Below, in pieces: positions 26,074 through 34,882 of a stretch of 64,000 nt of DNA. Under the pieces are notes generated by a model. The model worked only from the letters and a program-made list of their open reading frames with translations, had not been told where the DNA came from and ran no database searches. How positions within the stretch are numbered: the first letter of the stretch is position 1; the number at the start of each line of letters is the position of its first letter. Source of the DNA: Streptomyces pactum (lineage in GTDB: Bacteria; Actinomycetota; Actinomycetes; Streptomycetales; Streptomycetaceae); contig NZ_JACYXC010000001.1 of NCBI RefSeq assembly GCF_016031615.1, positions 2,914,001-2,978,000 of the forward strand, given 5' to 3'. Position numbers and translations under genes: made by a program.

Positions 26074-26106
26074 CGCCCCGGCAGCACAGATCGTGCCGCC
26101 GGGGCG
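26074..26106 (-). terminator. Rho-independent-type terminator after rpsI
   Basis: A long hairpin: CGCCCCGGC, one mismatch, GCAC, a five-base loop, GTGC, one mismatch, GCCGGGGCG. It lies 77 bases past the rpsI stop and before glmM, and so separates the rplM-rpsI transcript from glmM. Confidence 0.85.
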
Positions 26107-26182
26107 TCGGCGTTGCTGGGCCCCTCCGCACCCCGCCCCCCGGACCGGTGTCCGGGGGAGGGCACGGAGGGAGAGGCCGCGA

Positions 26183-26698
26183 TCAGCGCTTGCTGTACTG
26201 CGGCGCCTTGCGGGCCTTCTTCAGACCGGCCTTCTTCCGCTCGACCGCGCGGTCGTCGCGGCTGAGGAAGCCGGCCTTCTTCAGCGGGCCGCGGTTGTTG
26301 TCCACGTCCGCCTCGTTCAGGGCACGGGCCACGCCCAGGCGCAGCGCGCCGGCCTGGCCGGAGACGCCGCCACCGGCGATGCGGGCGATGACGTCGTAAC
26401 GGCCTTCGAGCTCCAGGACCTTGAAGGGCTCGTTGACTTCCTGCTGGTGCACCTTGTTGGGGAAGTAGTCCTCAAGGGTGCGACCGTTGATCTTCCACTG
26501 GCCGGTGCCCGGCACGATGCGCACACGGGCGATCGCGTTCTTCCGGCGGCCCAGGCCGGCGGCCGGCTGCGGCTCGCCGAAGCGGGAGGCCAGGGACTCG
26601 GAGGTGTACTCCGTGTCCACGGGCTCGGACTCGGTGGTGTACTCCTCGACGACAGCCTCGTCGTCGAGCAGGGGGGTCTCGGCGGTGGTCTCGGCCAC
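26183..26698 (-). CDS. rpsI: 30S ribosomal protein S9
   Basis: The 171-residue uS9. The first 45 residues are an acidic Glu/Thr/Val-rich extension typical of Streptomyces S9. The conserved body starts at GLGRRKNAIARVRIVPG and ends in the basic tail KKARKAPQYSKR, whose last residues contact P-site tRNA. It is the second gene of the rplM-rpsI operon, 40 bases after rplM. Confidence 0.98.
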   Translation of the reverse strand: MAETTAETPLLDDEAVVEEYTTESEPVDTEYTSESLASRFGEPQPAAGLGRRKNAIARVRIVPGTGQWKINGRTLEDYFPNKVHQQEVNEPFKVLELEGRYDVIARIAGGGVSGQAGALRLGVARALNEADVDNNRGPLKKAGFLSRDDRAVERKKAGLKKARKAPQYSKR

Positions 26699-26738
26699 GG
26701 TTCTCCTCAGATTCTCTTCGTCTTAGGGGTGGCCGGGA

Positions 26739-27182
26739 CTACTGCGCGACCTGGGTGATCTGGTACGGGACCGGCTGCTGGGCAGCGTGCGGGTGCTCGG
26801 CCCCGGCGTAGACCTTCAGCTTCGAGAGCATCTGACGGCCCAGGGTGTTCTTGGGGAGCATGCCCTTGACGGCCTTCTCGACGGCCTTCTCCGGGTTCTT
26901 GTCAAGCAGCTCGTCGTAGCGGACCGAGCGCAGACCGCCCGGGAAACCCGAGTGGCGGTAGGCGAGCTTCTGGGTCCGCTTGTTGCCGGAGAGGTGCACC
27001 TTGTCGGCGTTGATGATGATGACGAAGTCACCGGTGTCAACGTGAGGCGCGTACACCGGCTTGTGCTTGCCCCGGAGGAGGGACGCGGCCGTCGAGGCCA
27101 GACGGCCCAGGACGACGTCCTGCGCGTCGATGACGTGCCACTGGCGCTGGACGTCGCCGGGCTTGGGGCTGTACGTACGCAC
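26739..27182 (-). CDS. rplM: 50S ribosomal protein L13
   Basis: A 147-residue uL13 with conserved WHVIDAQDVVLGRLAS, HVDTGDFVIIINADKV and GMLPKNTLGRQML. The GTG start (MRTYSPKPGD) follows GAAGG about ten bases upstream. L13 represses its own rplM-rpsI mRNA in E. coli. A long leader here (from about 27360) could allow similar control. Confidence 0.98.
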   Translation of the reverse strand: MRTYSPKPGDVQRQWHVIDAQDVVLGRLASTAASLLRGKHKPVYAPHVDTGDFVIIINADKVHLSGNKRTQKLAYRHSGFPGGLRSVRYDELLDKNPEKAVEKAVKGMLPKNTLGRQMLSKLKVYAGAEHPHAAQQPVPYQITQVAQ

Positions 27183-27540
27183 GGTCGTAGCCTTCGCTTC
27201 TTCAGTGAGTGGGTTCCCCCGGTCCGCGAGGACAGGAGGAAGGGTCCTTACAAGGCCACCCGGACGATCACGACAGCCGTGGCGGCACCCGGTGACGCAT
27301 CCGTGTGCCTGCCGCTGGTCATCGGCCCGGTGGACCGGCGTAACGGCCTCTCACGTGAGAACGAGCAAGCCAATACGCATAACGAACTGGCAGAATACCG
27401 GCCGCTCCCCGGACGGGTCAAAACAGCCCCCGAACGGGCGTGCCCCCGCGCCGCCCGGAGGCGGCCCCGGAAGGGCCCGGACCGGCCCCGGCGGGGCCCT
27501 CGGGGATCACCGGAGGCGTCCCGGCCCGGCCCTGCCGCGA
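27183..27540 (-). promoter_or_regulatory. rplM upstream region and probable leader
   Basis: About 360 bases without a gene. The half near rplM is markedly less GC-rich than its surroundings (27340-27410), as expected for a ribosomal promoter. It contains a perfect CTCACGTGAG palindrome at 27350-27359 and, on the minus strand, TTGCTC 17 bases before CGTTAC as a weak promoter candidate. Transcription from there would give a leader of roughly 150 bases. Confidence 0.35.
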
Positions 27541-27686
27541 CCGGTCCCGGCCGTCGTGACCGGTCCCCGTCGTCGTGACCGGTCCCGGCCGTCGCCGCCG
27601 TCGCGACCGGTCCCCGTCGTCGTGACCGGTCCCCGTCGTCGTGACCGGTCGCGGCCGTCGCCGCCGTCGCGACCGGTCCCGGCCGG
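27541..27686. repeat. Composite tandem repeat next to the ABC-F stop codon
   Basis: Units beginning GACCGGTCCCCGTCGTC (short form) or GACCGGTCCCGGCCGTCGCC (long form) alternate over about 145 bases in the order long/short/short/long. The array ends exactly at the ABC-F stop codon and shows no hairpin of terminator type. It probably expanded by slippage or recombination. Confidence 0.7.
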
Positions 27687-29306
27687 TCAGCGGGCGCGGG
27701 CCACCCGGCCCTCGTCCCACACCGGCTCCGGCACCTCCCGGACCCGGCCGTCCGCGCCGAAGACCAGGAAGCGGTCGAAGGAGCGCGCGAACCAGCGGTC
27801 GTGGGTGACCGCCAGCACCGTCCCGTCATACCCCTCCAGCCCCTCCTGGAGCGCCTCCGCGCTCTCCAGGTCGAGGTTGTCGGTCGGCTCGTCCAGCAGC
27901 AGCGCGGTGGTGCCGGCCAGCTCCAGCAGCAGGATCTGGAACCGGGCCTGCTGCCCTCCGGAGAGCTTCTCGAACGGCTGGTCGCCCTGGCGCTCCAGCT
28001 CGTACCGGCGCAGCGCGCTCATCGCCCGGCCGCGGTCCCGGGCGTGCTCGGTCCACAGGATGTCCACCAGGGTGCGGCCCAGCAGCTCGGGATGGGTGTG
28101 GGTCTGGGCGAAGTGGCCGGGGACCACCCGGGCGCCCAGCTTCCACTGCCCGGTGTGCGCCACCTCCTCCCCCGCCAGCAGCCGCAGGAAGTGCGACTTG
28201 CCGGAGCCGTTGGAGCCGAGCACCGCGACCCGCTCGCCGTAGAAGACCTCCAGGTCGAACGGCTTCATCAGGCCGGTCAGCTCCAGGCCGGCGCAGGTCA
28301 CCGCGCGCACCCCGGTACGGCCGCCCTGCAGCCGCATGGTGATCTCCTGCTTGCGGGGCGGCTCCGGCGGCGGCCCGATCTCCTCGAACTTCCGCAGCCG
28401 GGTCTTCGCCGCCTGGTAGCGGGAGGCCATCTCGTCGCTGCGCGCGGCGTACTGCTGGAGGTCGAGCACCAGCCGCTTGAGCTGCGCGTGCTTCTCGTCC
28501 CAGCGGCGCCGCAGCTCCTCGAAGCGCTCGAACCGCTCGGCCCGCGCCTGATGGTAGGTGCCGAAGCCGCCTCCGTGCACCCACACGTCGGAGCCGGCCG
28601 GGCCCGGTTCCACGCTGACGATCTTCTCCGCCGACCGGCTCAACAGCTCGCGGTCGTGGGAGACGAACAGGACGGTCTTCCGGGTCTCCCCCAGCCGCTC
28701 CTCCAGCCAGCGCTTGCCGGGCACGTCGAGGTAGTTGTCCGGCTCGTCCAGCAGCAGCACCTCGTCGGGGCCGCGCAGCAGCGCCTCCAGCACCAGCCGC
28801 TTCTGCTCACCGCCGCTGAGGGTGCGCACCTGGCGCCACTGGGCCCGCTCGTAGGGGACGCCCAGCGCAGCAGTGGTGCAGATGTCCCACAGCGTCTCCG
28901 CCTCGTAGCCGCGCGCCTCCGCCCAGTCGCTGAGCGCCTGCGCGTAGGCCATCTGCGCGGCCTCGTCGTCCACCTCCATGATCGCCAGCTCGGCGGCGTC
29001 CACCGCGGCGGCGGCCTGGCGCAGCCGCGGCGGGGCGACCGAGACCAGCAGGTCGCGCACCGTGCGCTCGTCCCGGACCGATCCGATGAACTGCGGCATC
29101 ACGCCGAGCCCGCCGCTGACCGTGATGCTGCCGCCGTGCGGCTTCAGGTCGCCGGCGATCAGCCGCAGCAGCGTCGTCTTGCCCGCGCCGTTCGCCCCGA
29201 CCAGGGCGACCGTGGCGCCCTCCCCCACCCGGAACGACACATCCCCCAGCAGCACCCGGCCGTCCGGAAGGTAGTACTCCAGATGCGCTGCCTCCACATG
29301 CCCCAT
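27687..29306 (-). CDS. ABC-F family ATP-binding protein
   Basis: A 539-residue soluble tandem ABC ATPase without membrane segments. NBD1 (about 5-240) has GANGAGKTTLLRL, LSGGEQKRL and LLLDEPDNYLD. The inter-domain helical linker lies at about 245-320 (RDELRR-like coiled region KHAQLKRLVLDLQQYAA). NBD2 has GSNGSGKSHFLRL, LSGGQQARF and LLLDEPTDNLDL. ABC-F proteins act on ribosomes, as translation factors (EttA type) or antibiotic-resistance proteins. The linker length fits a housekeeping rather than a long-tipped resistance member, but this cannot be settled here. It is divergent from a membrane protein gene 66 bases away. Confidence 0.93.
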   Translation of the reverse strand: MGHVEAAHLEYYLPDGRVLLGDVSFRVGEGATVALVGANGAGKTTLLRLIAGDLKPHGGSITVSGGLGVMPQFIGSVRDERTVRDLLVSVAPPRLRQAAAAVDAAELAIMEVDDEAAQMAYAQALSDWAEARGYEAETLWDICTTAALGVPYERAQWRQVRTLSGGEQKRLVLEALLRGPDEVLLLDEPDNYLDVPGKRWLEERLGETRKTVLFVSHDRELLSRSAEKIVSVEPGPAGSDVWVHGGGFGTYHQARAERFERFEELRRRWDEKHAQLKRLVLDLQQYAARSDEMASRYQAAKTRLRKFEEIGPPPEPPRKQEITMRLQGGRTGVRAVTCAGLELTGLMKPFDLEVFYGERVAVLGSNGSGKSHFLRLLAGEEVAHTGQWKLGARVVPGHFAQTHTHPELLGRTLVDILWTEHARDRGRAMSALRRYELERQGDQPFEKLSGGQQARFQILLLELAGTTALLLDEPTDNLDLESAEALQEGLEGYDGTVLAVTHDRWFARSFDRFLVFGADGRVREVPEPVWDEGRVARAR

Positions 29307-29372
29307 GCCGCTGATTGTGACGAACCCGGAGACCCCTCACCAACAGGTTTAAGGCGGTCTAGGATGCGCGCC

Positions 29373-30527
29373 ATGAGCGTTGGGCATGGGGGGCCGGCCG
29401 GGCCCGGCGGGCAGCCGGGGCAGCCGTACGGGCCGGACGGACAGCCGGGGCAGGCGCAGCAGCCGTACGGAGCGGGCGGCCGGCCGGTGTGGCCCGGGCA
29501 GCCGGGGCAGCAGCCGGCGCCGGGGGCTCCGTACGGGCCCGGCGGCGCACCGGAGCAGTCCGGCGGGCCGTACGGGGCGCCCGTCGGCCCCCCGCCGGCG
29601 GCGGTCGGCCCGCACGGGGTGCCCGGTCCGCACGGGGTGCCGGGTGCCGGTCCCGGGGTTCCGGGGGTTCCGGGCGGTCCCGGGGTTCCGGGTGGCGGGC
29701 CCGGGGCGCCGGAGCCGTCCACACCGGACTGGGCCGCGCTCGCCGACGACGCCGCGCGGCGCGGCCGGCGCCGGCGCCGGCTGCTGATCGGCGGCGGGGT
29801 GCTCGCCACCGGTGCCGTCGCGGCGATCGTGGCCACCGCCGTGGTGACCAGCGACGGCGGCGGGGGCGCCGACCGGTCCAGCGGGCTGCCCGCCCCGGAG
29901 AAGCTGCCCAGCGGGTCCCCGACCCCGGAGCCGACCTTCTCCGACGTGGCCCCGCCGGCCCCGCCCAACCCGGCGGACATCCTCTCCGGCAAGGAGAAGG
30001 ACACCGCCCCGCTGAGCGTGGACGGGCTCTTCCCCGAGCCGACCGCGGTGTCGAACACCCGGTCGTACACCAAGGGCCCCACCAGCTCCACCACGAACTG
30101 CGCCACGGCCGCCCAGGGCGCGCTGAGCGGCGTGCTCACCGCGAACGGCTGCCGCCAGGTGTTCCGCGCCACGTACACCAAGGACGGGGTGGCGGTCACC
30201 GTGGGCATCGCGGTGTTCGACACCAAGGCCGCGGCCGAGCGGACGAAGCAGCAGGCCAAGCCGAACATCGCCTCGCTGTTCGGCGGCAAGGTGCCCACCT
30301 TCTGCCGCCGCACCGGCTGCGCCACCACCGCCAACGCCTTCGGGCGGTACGCGTACTTCACCATCGCCGGCTACACCTCGGGCGAGCGGGTGGAGAAGAA
30401 GGACACCGAGGTGTGGCAGTCCGGGCGGGACCTGTCGGACTACGCCTTCGCCCGCATCCTCGACCGCGGCAAGGCGCAGGCGTCCGCCATCGCCTCGGCG
30501 AACGCGCGGCTCCCCGAGGACGCCTAG
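29373..30527 (+). CDS. Pro/Gly-rich single-pass membrane protein
   Basis: A 384-residue protein: a cytoplasmic Pro/Gly/Gln-rich region (1-120, repeated PYG and PGGPG units), a basic stop-transfer RRGRRRRR, one membrane helix (about 137-160, LLIGGGVLATGAVAAIVATAVV), and an extracytoplasmic domain (about 170-384). The domain contains four cysteines that could form two disulfides (TNCATAA, NGCRQVF, FCRRTGCATT). The layout resembles membrane-anchored extracellular sensors of Streptomyces. The ATG at 29373 has AGGA eight bases upstream; an ATG three codons earlier has no room for an SD. No enzyme motif. Confidence 0.85.
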   Translation: MSVGHGGPAGPGGQPGQPYGPDGQPGQAQQPYGAGGRPVWPGQPGQQPAPGAPYGPGGAPEQSGGPYGAPVGPPPAAVGPHGVPGPHGVPGAGPGVPGVPGGPGVPGGGPGAPEPSTPDWAALADDAARRGRRRRRLLIGGGVLATGAVAAIVATAVVTSDGGGGADRSSGLPAPEKLPSGSPTPEPTFSDVAPPAPPNPADILSGKEKDTAPLSVDGLFPEPTAVSNTRSYTKGPTSSTTNCATAAQGALSGVLTANGCRQVFRATYTKDGVAVTVGIAVFDTKAAAERTKQQAKPNIASLFGGKVPTFCRRTGCATTANAFGRYAYFTIAGYTSGERVEKKDTEVWQSGRDLSDYAFARILDRGKAQASAIASANARLPEDA

Positions 30528-30723
30528 GACCGGCGACCGGCTGCGGTTCCGTGGCCCGCCCGGCGGGCCCGCCGGCGGCCCGCCTCCCGGGGGGACCGGC
30601 CGGCATCGGCCGGAACATGACGCGTTCGCGCTCACGGACGGTCCGGTTCCTCCACTGTGCTGCCCTCGGGCCGCCCACGCGGTACCTGACCCGTCCAGTC
30701 GCGGAACCACCCAGGAGACCCCT

Positions 30724-32067
30724 TTGTCAGGTTTGTCCGGCACCACCACCGCACGTCGCTCCCTGACCCTCCTCGCCGCCTGTTCCCTGAGCGTCGCGGC
30801 CCTCCTGGGCGCCGCACCGCCCGCCCCGGCCGGCCCGGCGACCGGCGCGGCCGGCCCGACAGCCGCCTCGTCCGGCCCGGAAGCCGGGGCGTCCGACCCG
30901 GCCGCCGGGGCGTCCACCGGGTCCGGGGCTGCCCCGGCGGCCGCCGGCCGGGGCACCCTGCTCTCCGCCGAGCGCATCCTCACCCTCACCCCGGACGGGG
31001 TCCGCTCCGCCCTCACGGCGAACGGCTACCCGGCCGGCTCCGTCCGGTACGGCGTGGACGCGTACCGCCTGCGGTACCTCACCGTCACCCCGCGGGGCCG
31101 GACCACCGTCGCGAGCGGGCTGGTCGTCCTCCCCCGCGGTGCGCACGGCACGCTGCCGACGGTCAGCTACGCCCACGGCACCCTCGTCCATCGGGACGAC
31201 GCGCCCTCCGTGCAGCCCGCCGGCCGGAACGCCGCCGTGCCCCTCGCCTTCGCCGCGGCCGGGAGGGCGGCGACCGCCACCGACTACCTCGGCCTCGGGC
31301 TCGGCCCCGGCACGCACCCGTACCTGGACATCCCCTCCGAGACCAGCGCCCAGCTCGACATGCTCCGCGCGGCCCGGACCCACGGCCGCGGCCTGGGGCG
31401 CACCCTGAGTCGCGAGGTGCTGGTCACCGGCTTCTCCCAGGGCGCCCCCGCCGCGATGGCGCTGGGCCGGGCCCTGCAGGAGGGCCGGGACCACGGGTTC
31501 CGGCTCGGCGCCCTCGCCCCGGTCAGCGGCGCCTACGACCTGACCGGCAGCGAGCTCCCGGCGCTGCTCCGGGGCGAACTCGAACCGAGGACGGCGGTGT
31601 TCCTCGCCGCGTACGCGCTCGTCGCCCTGGACCGCGTGCACGACGTGTACGACCGGCCCTCCGACGTCTTCCGGGAGCCGTACGCCACCACCGTCGAGGG
31701 CCTCTTCGACTCGCGGCACACCCTCGCCCAGGTGGCCGCCGGCACCCCGGGCCGGCTGGACGAACTCCTCACCCCGCACGGCCTGGACCTGCTGGCCCGG
31801 CCGACGGGCGGACTCGCCGCCGGCCTGAAGGCCACCGACGACACCTGCCGCACCTGGCGGCCCGAGGTCCCGGTCCGGCTGTACGCGACCGAGTACGACG
31901 AGCAGGCGGTGCACGCCAACGCCATACGCTGCCGGGCCGACCTGGAGCGGTCCGGGGCCCGCGCCCGGATCGTGGAACTCGGCGACGTCCGGCTCGGCGG
32001 CTCCCCGCACTTCGGCTCCGAACCGGCCGCACTCGCCGACCTGCTGACGCTTCCGGCCGCGCGCTGA
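30724..32067 (+). CDS. Secreted alpha/beta hydrolase (lipase-like)
   Basis: A 447-residue secreted protein with a signal peptide (about 1-37, LTLLAACSLSVAALLGAAPPAPA) and a Gly/Ala/Ser-rich linker to about residue 75. The hydrolase domain has the nucleophile elbow VTGFSQGAPAAM (Ser in G-F-S-Q-G), the SYAHGTLVH oxyanion-type segment, and a late His in GGSPHFGSE. It resembles the secretory lipase (LIP) family. The start is TTG, chosen for the AGGAG six bases upstream and the intact signal peptide. It ends at a hairpin shared with the convergent serine hydrolase. Confidence 0.87.
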   Translation: MSGLSGTTTARRSLTLLAACSLSVAALLGAAPPAPAGPATGAAGPTAASSGPEAGASDPAAGASTGSGAAPAAAGRGTLLSAERILTLTPDGVRSALTANGYPAGSVRYGVDAYRLRYLTVTPRGRTTVASGLVVLPRGAHGTLPTVSYAHGTLVHRDDAPSVQPAGRNAAVPLAFAAAGRAATATDYLGLGLGPGTHPYLDIPSETSAQLDMLRAARTHGRGLGRTLSREVLVTGFSQGAPAAMALGRALQEGRDHGFRLGALAPVSGAYDLTGSELPALLRGELEPRTAVFLAAYALVALDRVHDVYDRPSDVFREPYATTVEGLFDSRHTLAQVAAGTPGRLDELLTPHGLDLLARPTGGLAAGLKATDDTCRTWRPEVPVRLYATEYDEQAVHANAIRCRADLERSGARARIVELGDVRLGGSPHFGSEPAALADLLTLPAAR

Positions 32068-32098
32068 CCGGCGCTCCCCGCGCGCTGACCAGCGTCCC

Positions 32099-32127
32099 CC
32101 GCGGGCCGTCCGGCGGGCGGCCCGCGG
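32099..32127. terminator. Hairpin between convergent hydrolase genes
   Basis: Ten-base perfect arms CCGCGGGCCG and CGGCCCGCGG with a nine-base loop, 32 bases after the lipase stop and 72 bases past the end of the serine hydrolase. It is probably a bidirectional terminator. Confidence 0.6.
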
Positions 32128-32199
32128 ACCGGGCGGGCCGGGAGCGTCACGACGTGGTGGCCGCGGTGCCGCGGGGGTGCGGCGTTCCGGGCCGGCCCG

Positions 32200-33774
32200 T
32201 CACGCGCCGCCCCCGCCGCCCCCGCCGGCCCCGGTGGCCTCGCCGGTCCCGGTGGCCGGGCCGGTCCCGGTGGCCTCGCCGCCCGCGGCCAGTTCCCGGA
32301 AGGCGAGGTAGGCGTGCTGGATGAAGGTGCCGCGCAGGGTGGGGGCGGTGTTGGCGACCGCCGCGTAGGCCACCGCGCGCTGCGGGCTGAAGCCCACGAA
32401 GGAGACGAAGCCGCGGGTGCCGCCGGAGTGGAACACCAGGTCGTGGCCGGGCCGGGCGCGGGCGTTCCACACCAGGCACATCCGGTCGCCCCCGGAGCGG
32501 GGCAGCACCAGCCGGGGGCGGGCCACGTCGGCGAGCGCGGCGCGCAGCGGGGCGGGGGCGCCGGTGTCCTCGGGAGCCAGCAGCGCCTCCAGGTACCGCA
32601 GCAGGTCCTCCGCGGTGGCCCGGATCCCGCCGGCGCCGGGCAGGCCCGGGATGTGCCAGGCCGGGCGGGGGCGGCCGTGCCAGTACCCGGTGGCCTGACC
32701 GGCGGCGGCGCACCCGGTGCCGGCCAGCCCCAGCGGGTCGAGGACCCGGTCGGCCAGCAGCCGGTCGAAGCCGGTCCCGGCCGCGCGGGCGAGCAGCAGC
32801 CCCAGCAGCCCGACCCCGAAGTTGGAGTACCGCACCCGGGTGCCGGGCGCGGCGTGCGGCCGGGTACGGGCCAGCGCCGCCAGCACGTCCGCGGTGTCCA
32901 GCTCCGCGTACGGGTTGCTGAACCACCGCGGCACGGCCCGCCGGAGCAGGCCGGGAGGCAGCCGGGGCAGGCCGGAGGTGTGGGTGGCCAGGTGCAGCAG
33001 GGTGATGGCGCGGGCCGGGCCGTCCGGGACGCCGCCGCGCGGCAGGAAGCGGCCGATCGGGTCGGCGTACCGCACCTCGCCGCGGGCGGCCATCTCGGCC
33101 AGCAGCAACGCGGTGTAGGTCTTGCTGACCGAGCCCAGCTCGAAGCGGGTGCGTGCGCCGGCGGGCCGCCCGCCCCGGTGGTCCTCGGTGCCGGTGACCG
33201 CCACCGTCCGCCGGCCGCCGTGGCGTACGGCCACCGCGACCGTGCTCGCGCCCGGCGCGGTCCCGGCCGGCGGTCCCGGCAAGTCCGCCGGTCCCGGCGG
33301 TCCGGCGGCGTCCCCGCCGCCCGCCGCACCGTTCGCCGGGCCGCCCGCCGTACCGAACGCCGGGCCGTCCTCCGTCCGGATGGGCGCCCGCCTGCTGTAC
33401 GCCCTCCGTCCCGACGCGGTCCGGCCGGACTCGGTCCGGCCGGGCGCCGCCGTACCGTACGCCGGGCCGGCGCCGCCGGGACCGTCCGCGGGGGCCGTCC
33501 CGCCTCCGTCCCCGGCGCGCGGGTGGTCCGGGGGGCGCGCGGGCTCCTGCCCGGACGACCCTTCCGGGGTGCCCGGGGCCTCCGGGGCGCGCGGCCCGTC
33601 CGACCCGTACGTCCCCTCCGGGGCGCCCGGGACCTCCGGGGCGCGCGGCGCGTCCGCCATGGCCGGCGGCCCGTGCGACCCGTCGGGGGCCCGGCTTCCG
33701 GACCCCGCCGGAGCGGGGTCGGCCGGGTCCGGCCGCGGTGGCCCCGGAGCGCCGGCCGGCCGCCGGCGGTTCAC
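32200..33774 (-). CDS. Beta-lactamase-fold serine hydrolase with long Pro/Gly-rich N-terminus
   Basis: A 524-residue class C beta-lactamase/DD-peptidase-like protein. It has the S-x-x-K motif in ELGSVSKTYTALL, Y-S-N in VRYSNFGVGLLG, and H-S-G in FHSGGTRGF, all in the expected order, so it should be catalytically competent. The first 170 or so residues are Pro/Gly/Ala-rich, and a Gly/Thr run ends the protein. No clear signal peptide is visible. The GTG at 33774 overlaps the DUF6895 stop (GTGA), which argues for this start; an ATG at 33660 is the alternative. It is the last gene of the peptide-associated operon, where it may process the peptide or its product. Confidence 0.85.
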   Translation of the reverse strand: MNRRRPAGAPGPPRPDPADPAPAGSGSRAPDGSHGPPAMADAPRAPEVPGAPEGTYGSDGPRAPEAPGTPEGSSGQEPARPPDHPRAGDGGGTAPADGPGGAGPAYGTAAPGRTESGRTASGRRAYSRRAPIRTEDGPAFGTAGGPANGAAGGGDAAGPPGPADLPGPPAGTAPGASTVAVAVRHGGRRTVAVTGTEDHRGGRPAGARTRFELGSVSKTYTALLLAEMAARGEVRYADPIGRFLPRGGVPDGPARAITLLHLATHTSGLPRLPPGLLRRAVPRWFSNPYAELDTADVLAALARTRPHAAPGTRVRYSNFGVGLLGLLLARAAGTGFDRLLADRVLDPLGLAGTGCAAAGQATGYWHGRPRPAWHIPGLPGAGGIRATAEDLLRYLEALLAPEDTGAPAPLRAALADVARPRLVLPRSGGDRMCLVWNARARPGHDLVFHSGGTRGFVSFVGFSPQRAVAYAAVANTAPTLRGTFIQHAYLAFRELAAGGEATGTGPATGTGEATGAGGGGGGGA

Positions 33775-34718
33775 GCGGCGCCGGGGGCGGCGGACGCCGC
33801 CGAGGAGCCGCCCAGGGTGCGGGAGACGGCGATGGTGCCGGCCGCGACGGCCACCACCGCGGTGTGCTGGTGGTCGCCGTACCGCTGGGCCGGGTCCTCG
33901 GCGACCGGGTCCCCGTCCCGGGGTACCAGTCCGTCGGGGTGCTGGATCTCCGCCAGCATCCGCCAGTGCTCCGGGTCGCAGAGCGGGTCCTCCAGGCAGG
34001 CGCCGACGATCATCAGTTCGGCGACCAGGTCCCACTGGGCGACCTCGGCCCAGATGTCGATCCACACCGGCAGCCAGCGGGCCAGGTACTCGGTGACGTC
34101 CGGGGGGAGGTCCCCCGGCCGGGCTCCCCAGTCGGTGACGTGGAAGACGGTGTGCGTCACGTTGTAGCCGGTCATCCAGCTGATCGCCCAGGGCTCGGGG
34201 GTCGCGCCGAGCCAGGTGGCCCGGGTCAGCTCCGCCCAGTCGGTGCCGAAGTCCACCCCGGTGAGCCGGGCCGCGTTGGCGACCGCGAGCTTCCGGTTGG
34301 GGTACACCTCGGCGGCGCGCACCGACCGCAGCCGGGCGGTGTGCCGGAGCAGCCGTTCCATGCCCGGGTGGCGGTACCCGCCGCGGACGAAGTGCGCGTA
34401 GGTCTCCATCGGGTCGGACATCAGGGTGTGCCGCAGCTGCCGCTCGTACAGCAGGTCGCCGTGGCGGAACTGCTCCCAGGCGTGGTCCAGCAGCCCCCGC
34501 GCGGTGCGCACCTCGGTGCCGCCGGCGGCCGACGAGCGCAGCACCAGCGAGGCGGCCAGCGCCGTCTCGCCGAGCGGCTTGTAGGCGCTGTCCGGCTCAG
34601 TCAGGTCGGCGGTGACGTCCTCCGCCAGGCTGTCGTACCCGCGGTGGGTGTGCAGCCAGCCCAGGGCCCGGACGGCCACCTGGTGGGCGAGCGCGGTGAC
34701 CGGTGCCGTCGCCGTCAT
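33771..34718 (-). CDS. DUF6895-type helical protein
   Basis: A 315-residue, largely alpha-helical protein that I recognise as the DUF6895 type. Notable conserved-looking segments are ALGWLHTHRGYDSL at the start, MSDPMETYAHFVRGGYRHP, the EVYPNRKLAVANAARL helix, WISWMTGY-like aromatic stretches before NVTHTVFHVTDWG, and WDLVAELMIVGACL. The repeated helical pattern resembles an alpha/alpha toroid, but no catalytic metal or DDxxD motif is evident, so no reaction is assigned. It is coupled at both ends: ATGA with the mini-gene upstream and GTGA with the serine hydrolase downstream. Confidence 0.82.
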   Translation of the reverse strand: MTATAPVTALAHQVAVRALGWLHTHRGYDSLAEDVTADLTEPDSAYKPLGETALAASLVLRSSAAGGTEVRTARGLLDHAWEQFRHGDLLYERQLRHTLMSDPMETYAHFVRGGYRHPGMERLLRHTARLRSVRAAEVYPNRKLAVANAARLTGVDFGTDWAELTRATWLGATPEPWAISWMTGYNVTHTVFHVTDWGARPGDLPPDVTEYLARWLPVWIDIWAEVAQWDLVAELMIVGACLEDPLCDPEHWRMLAEIQHPDGLVPRDGDPVAEDPAQRYGDHQHTAVVAVAAGTIAVSRTLGGSSAASAAPGAA

Positions 34719-34882
34719 CCGCGCCCCCTCGTGCCTGCCCCGTCCGTCCGGGCGCGCCGTGTCATGGCCGTCCCCTCGTCATGCCTGTCCCCTGATCGTG
34801 TCCGTCCCCCGGTCACGTCCGTGCCGGTGGTCCCGTCCGTGCACAGGTCCGTGCCGGAGGTCGGTCCGGTACCGGTGGTCAT
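34715..34882 (-). CDS. 55-residue Thr/Gly/Asp-rich mini-gene, coupled at both ends
   Basis: A short frame whose ATG overlaps the stop of the 266-residue gene (ATGA) and whose stop overlaps the DUF6895 ATG (ATGA). The N-terminal half is Thr/Gly/Asp/Ser-rich with one Cys (GTDLCTDGTTGTDVTGG); the second half is basic. The DNA includes a repeated GGGGAC-RGRCATGAC element, so it may be only a repetitive spacer kept open for translational coupling. Alternatively it encodes a second small peptide. No SD is needed if it is coupled. Existence as a protein is uncertain. Confidence 0.45.
   Translation of the reverse strand: MTTGTGPTSGTDLCTDGTTGTDVTGGRTRSGDRHDEGTAMTRRARTDGAGTRGRG

Noticed and set aside
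33771..34718. Terpene synthase or squalene-hopene cyclase
   Set aside because: The helical pattern is similar, but no DDxxD, NSE or DxDD motif is present.
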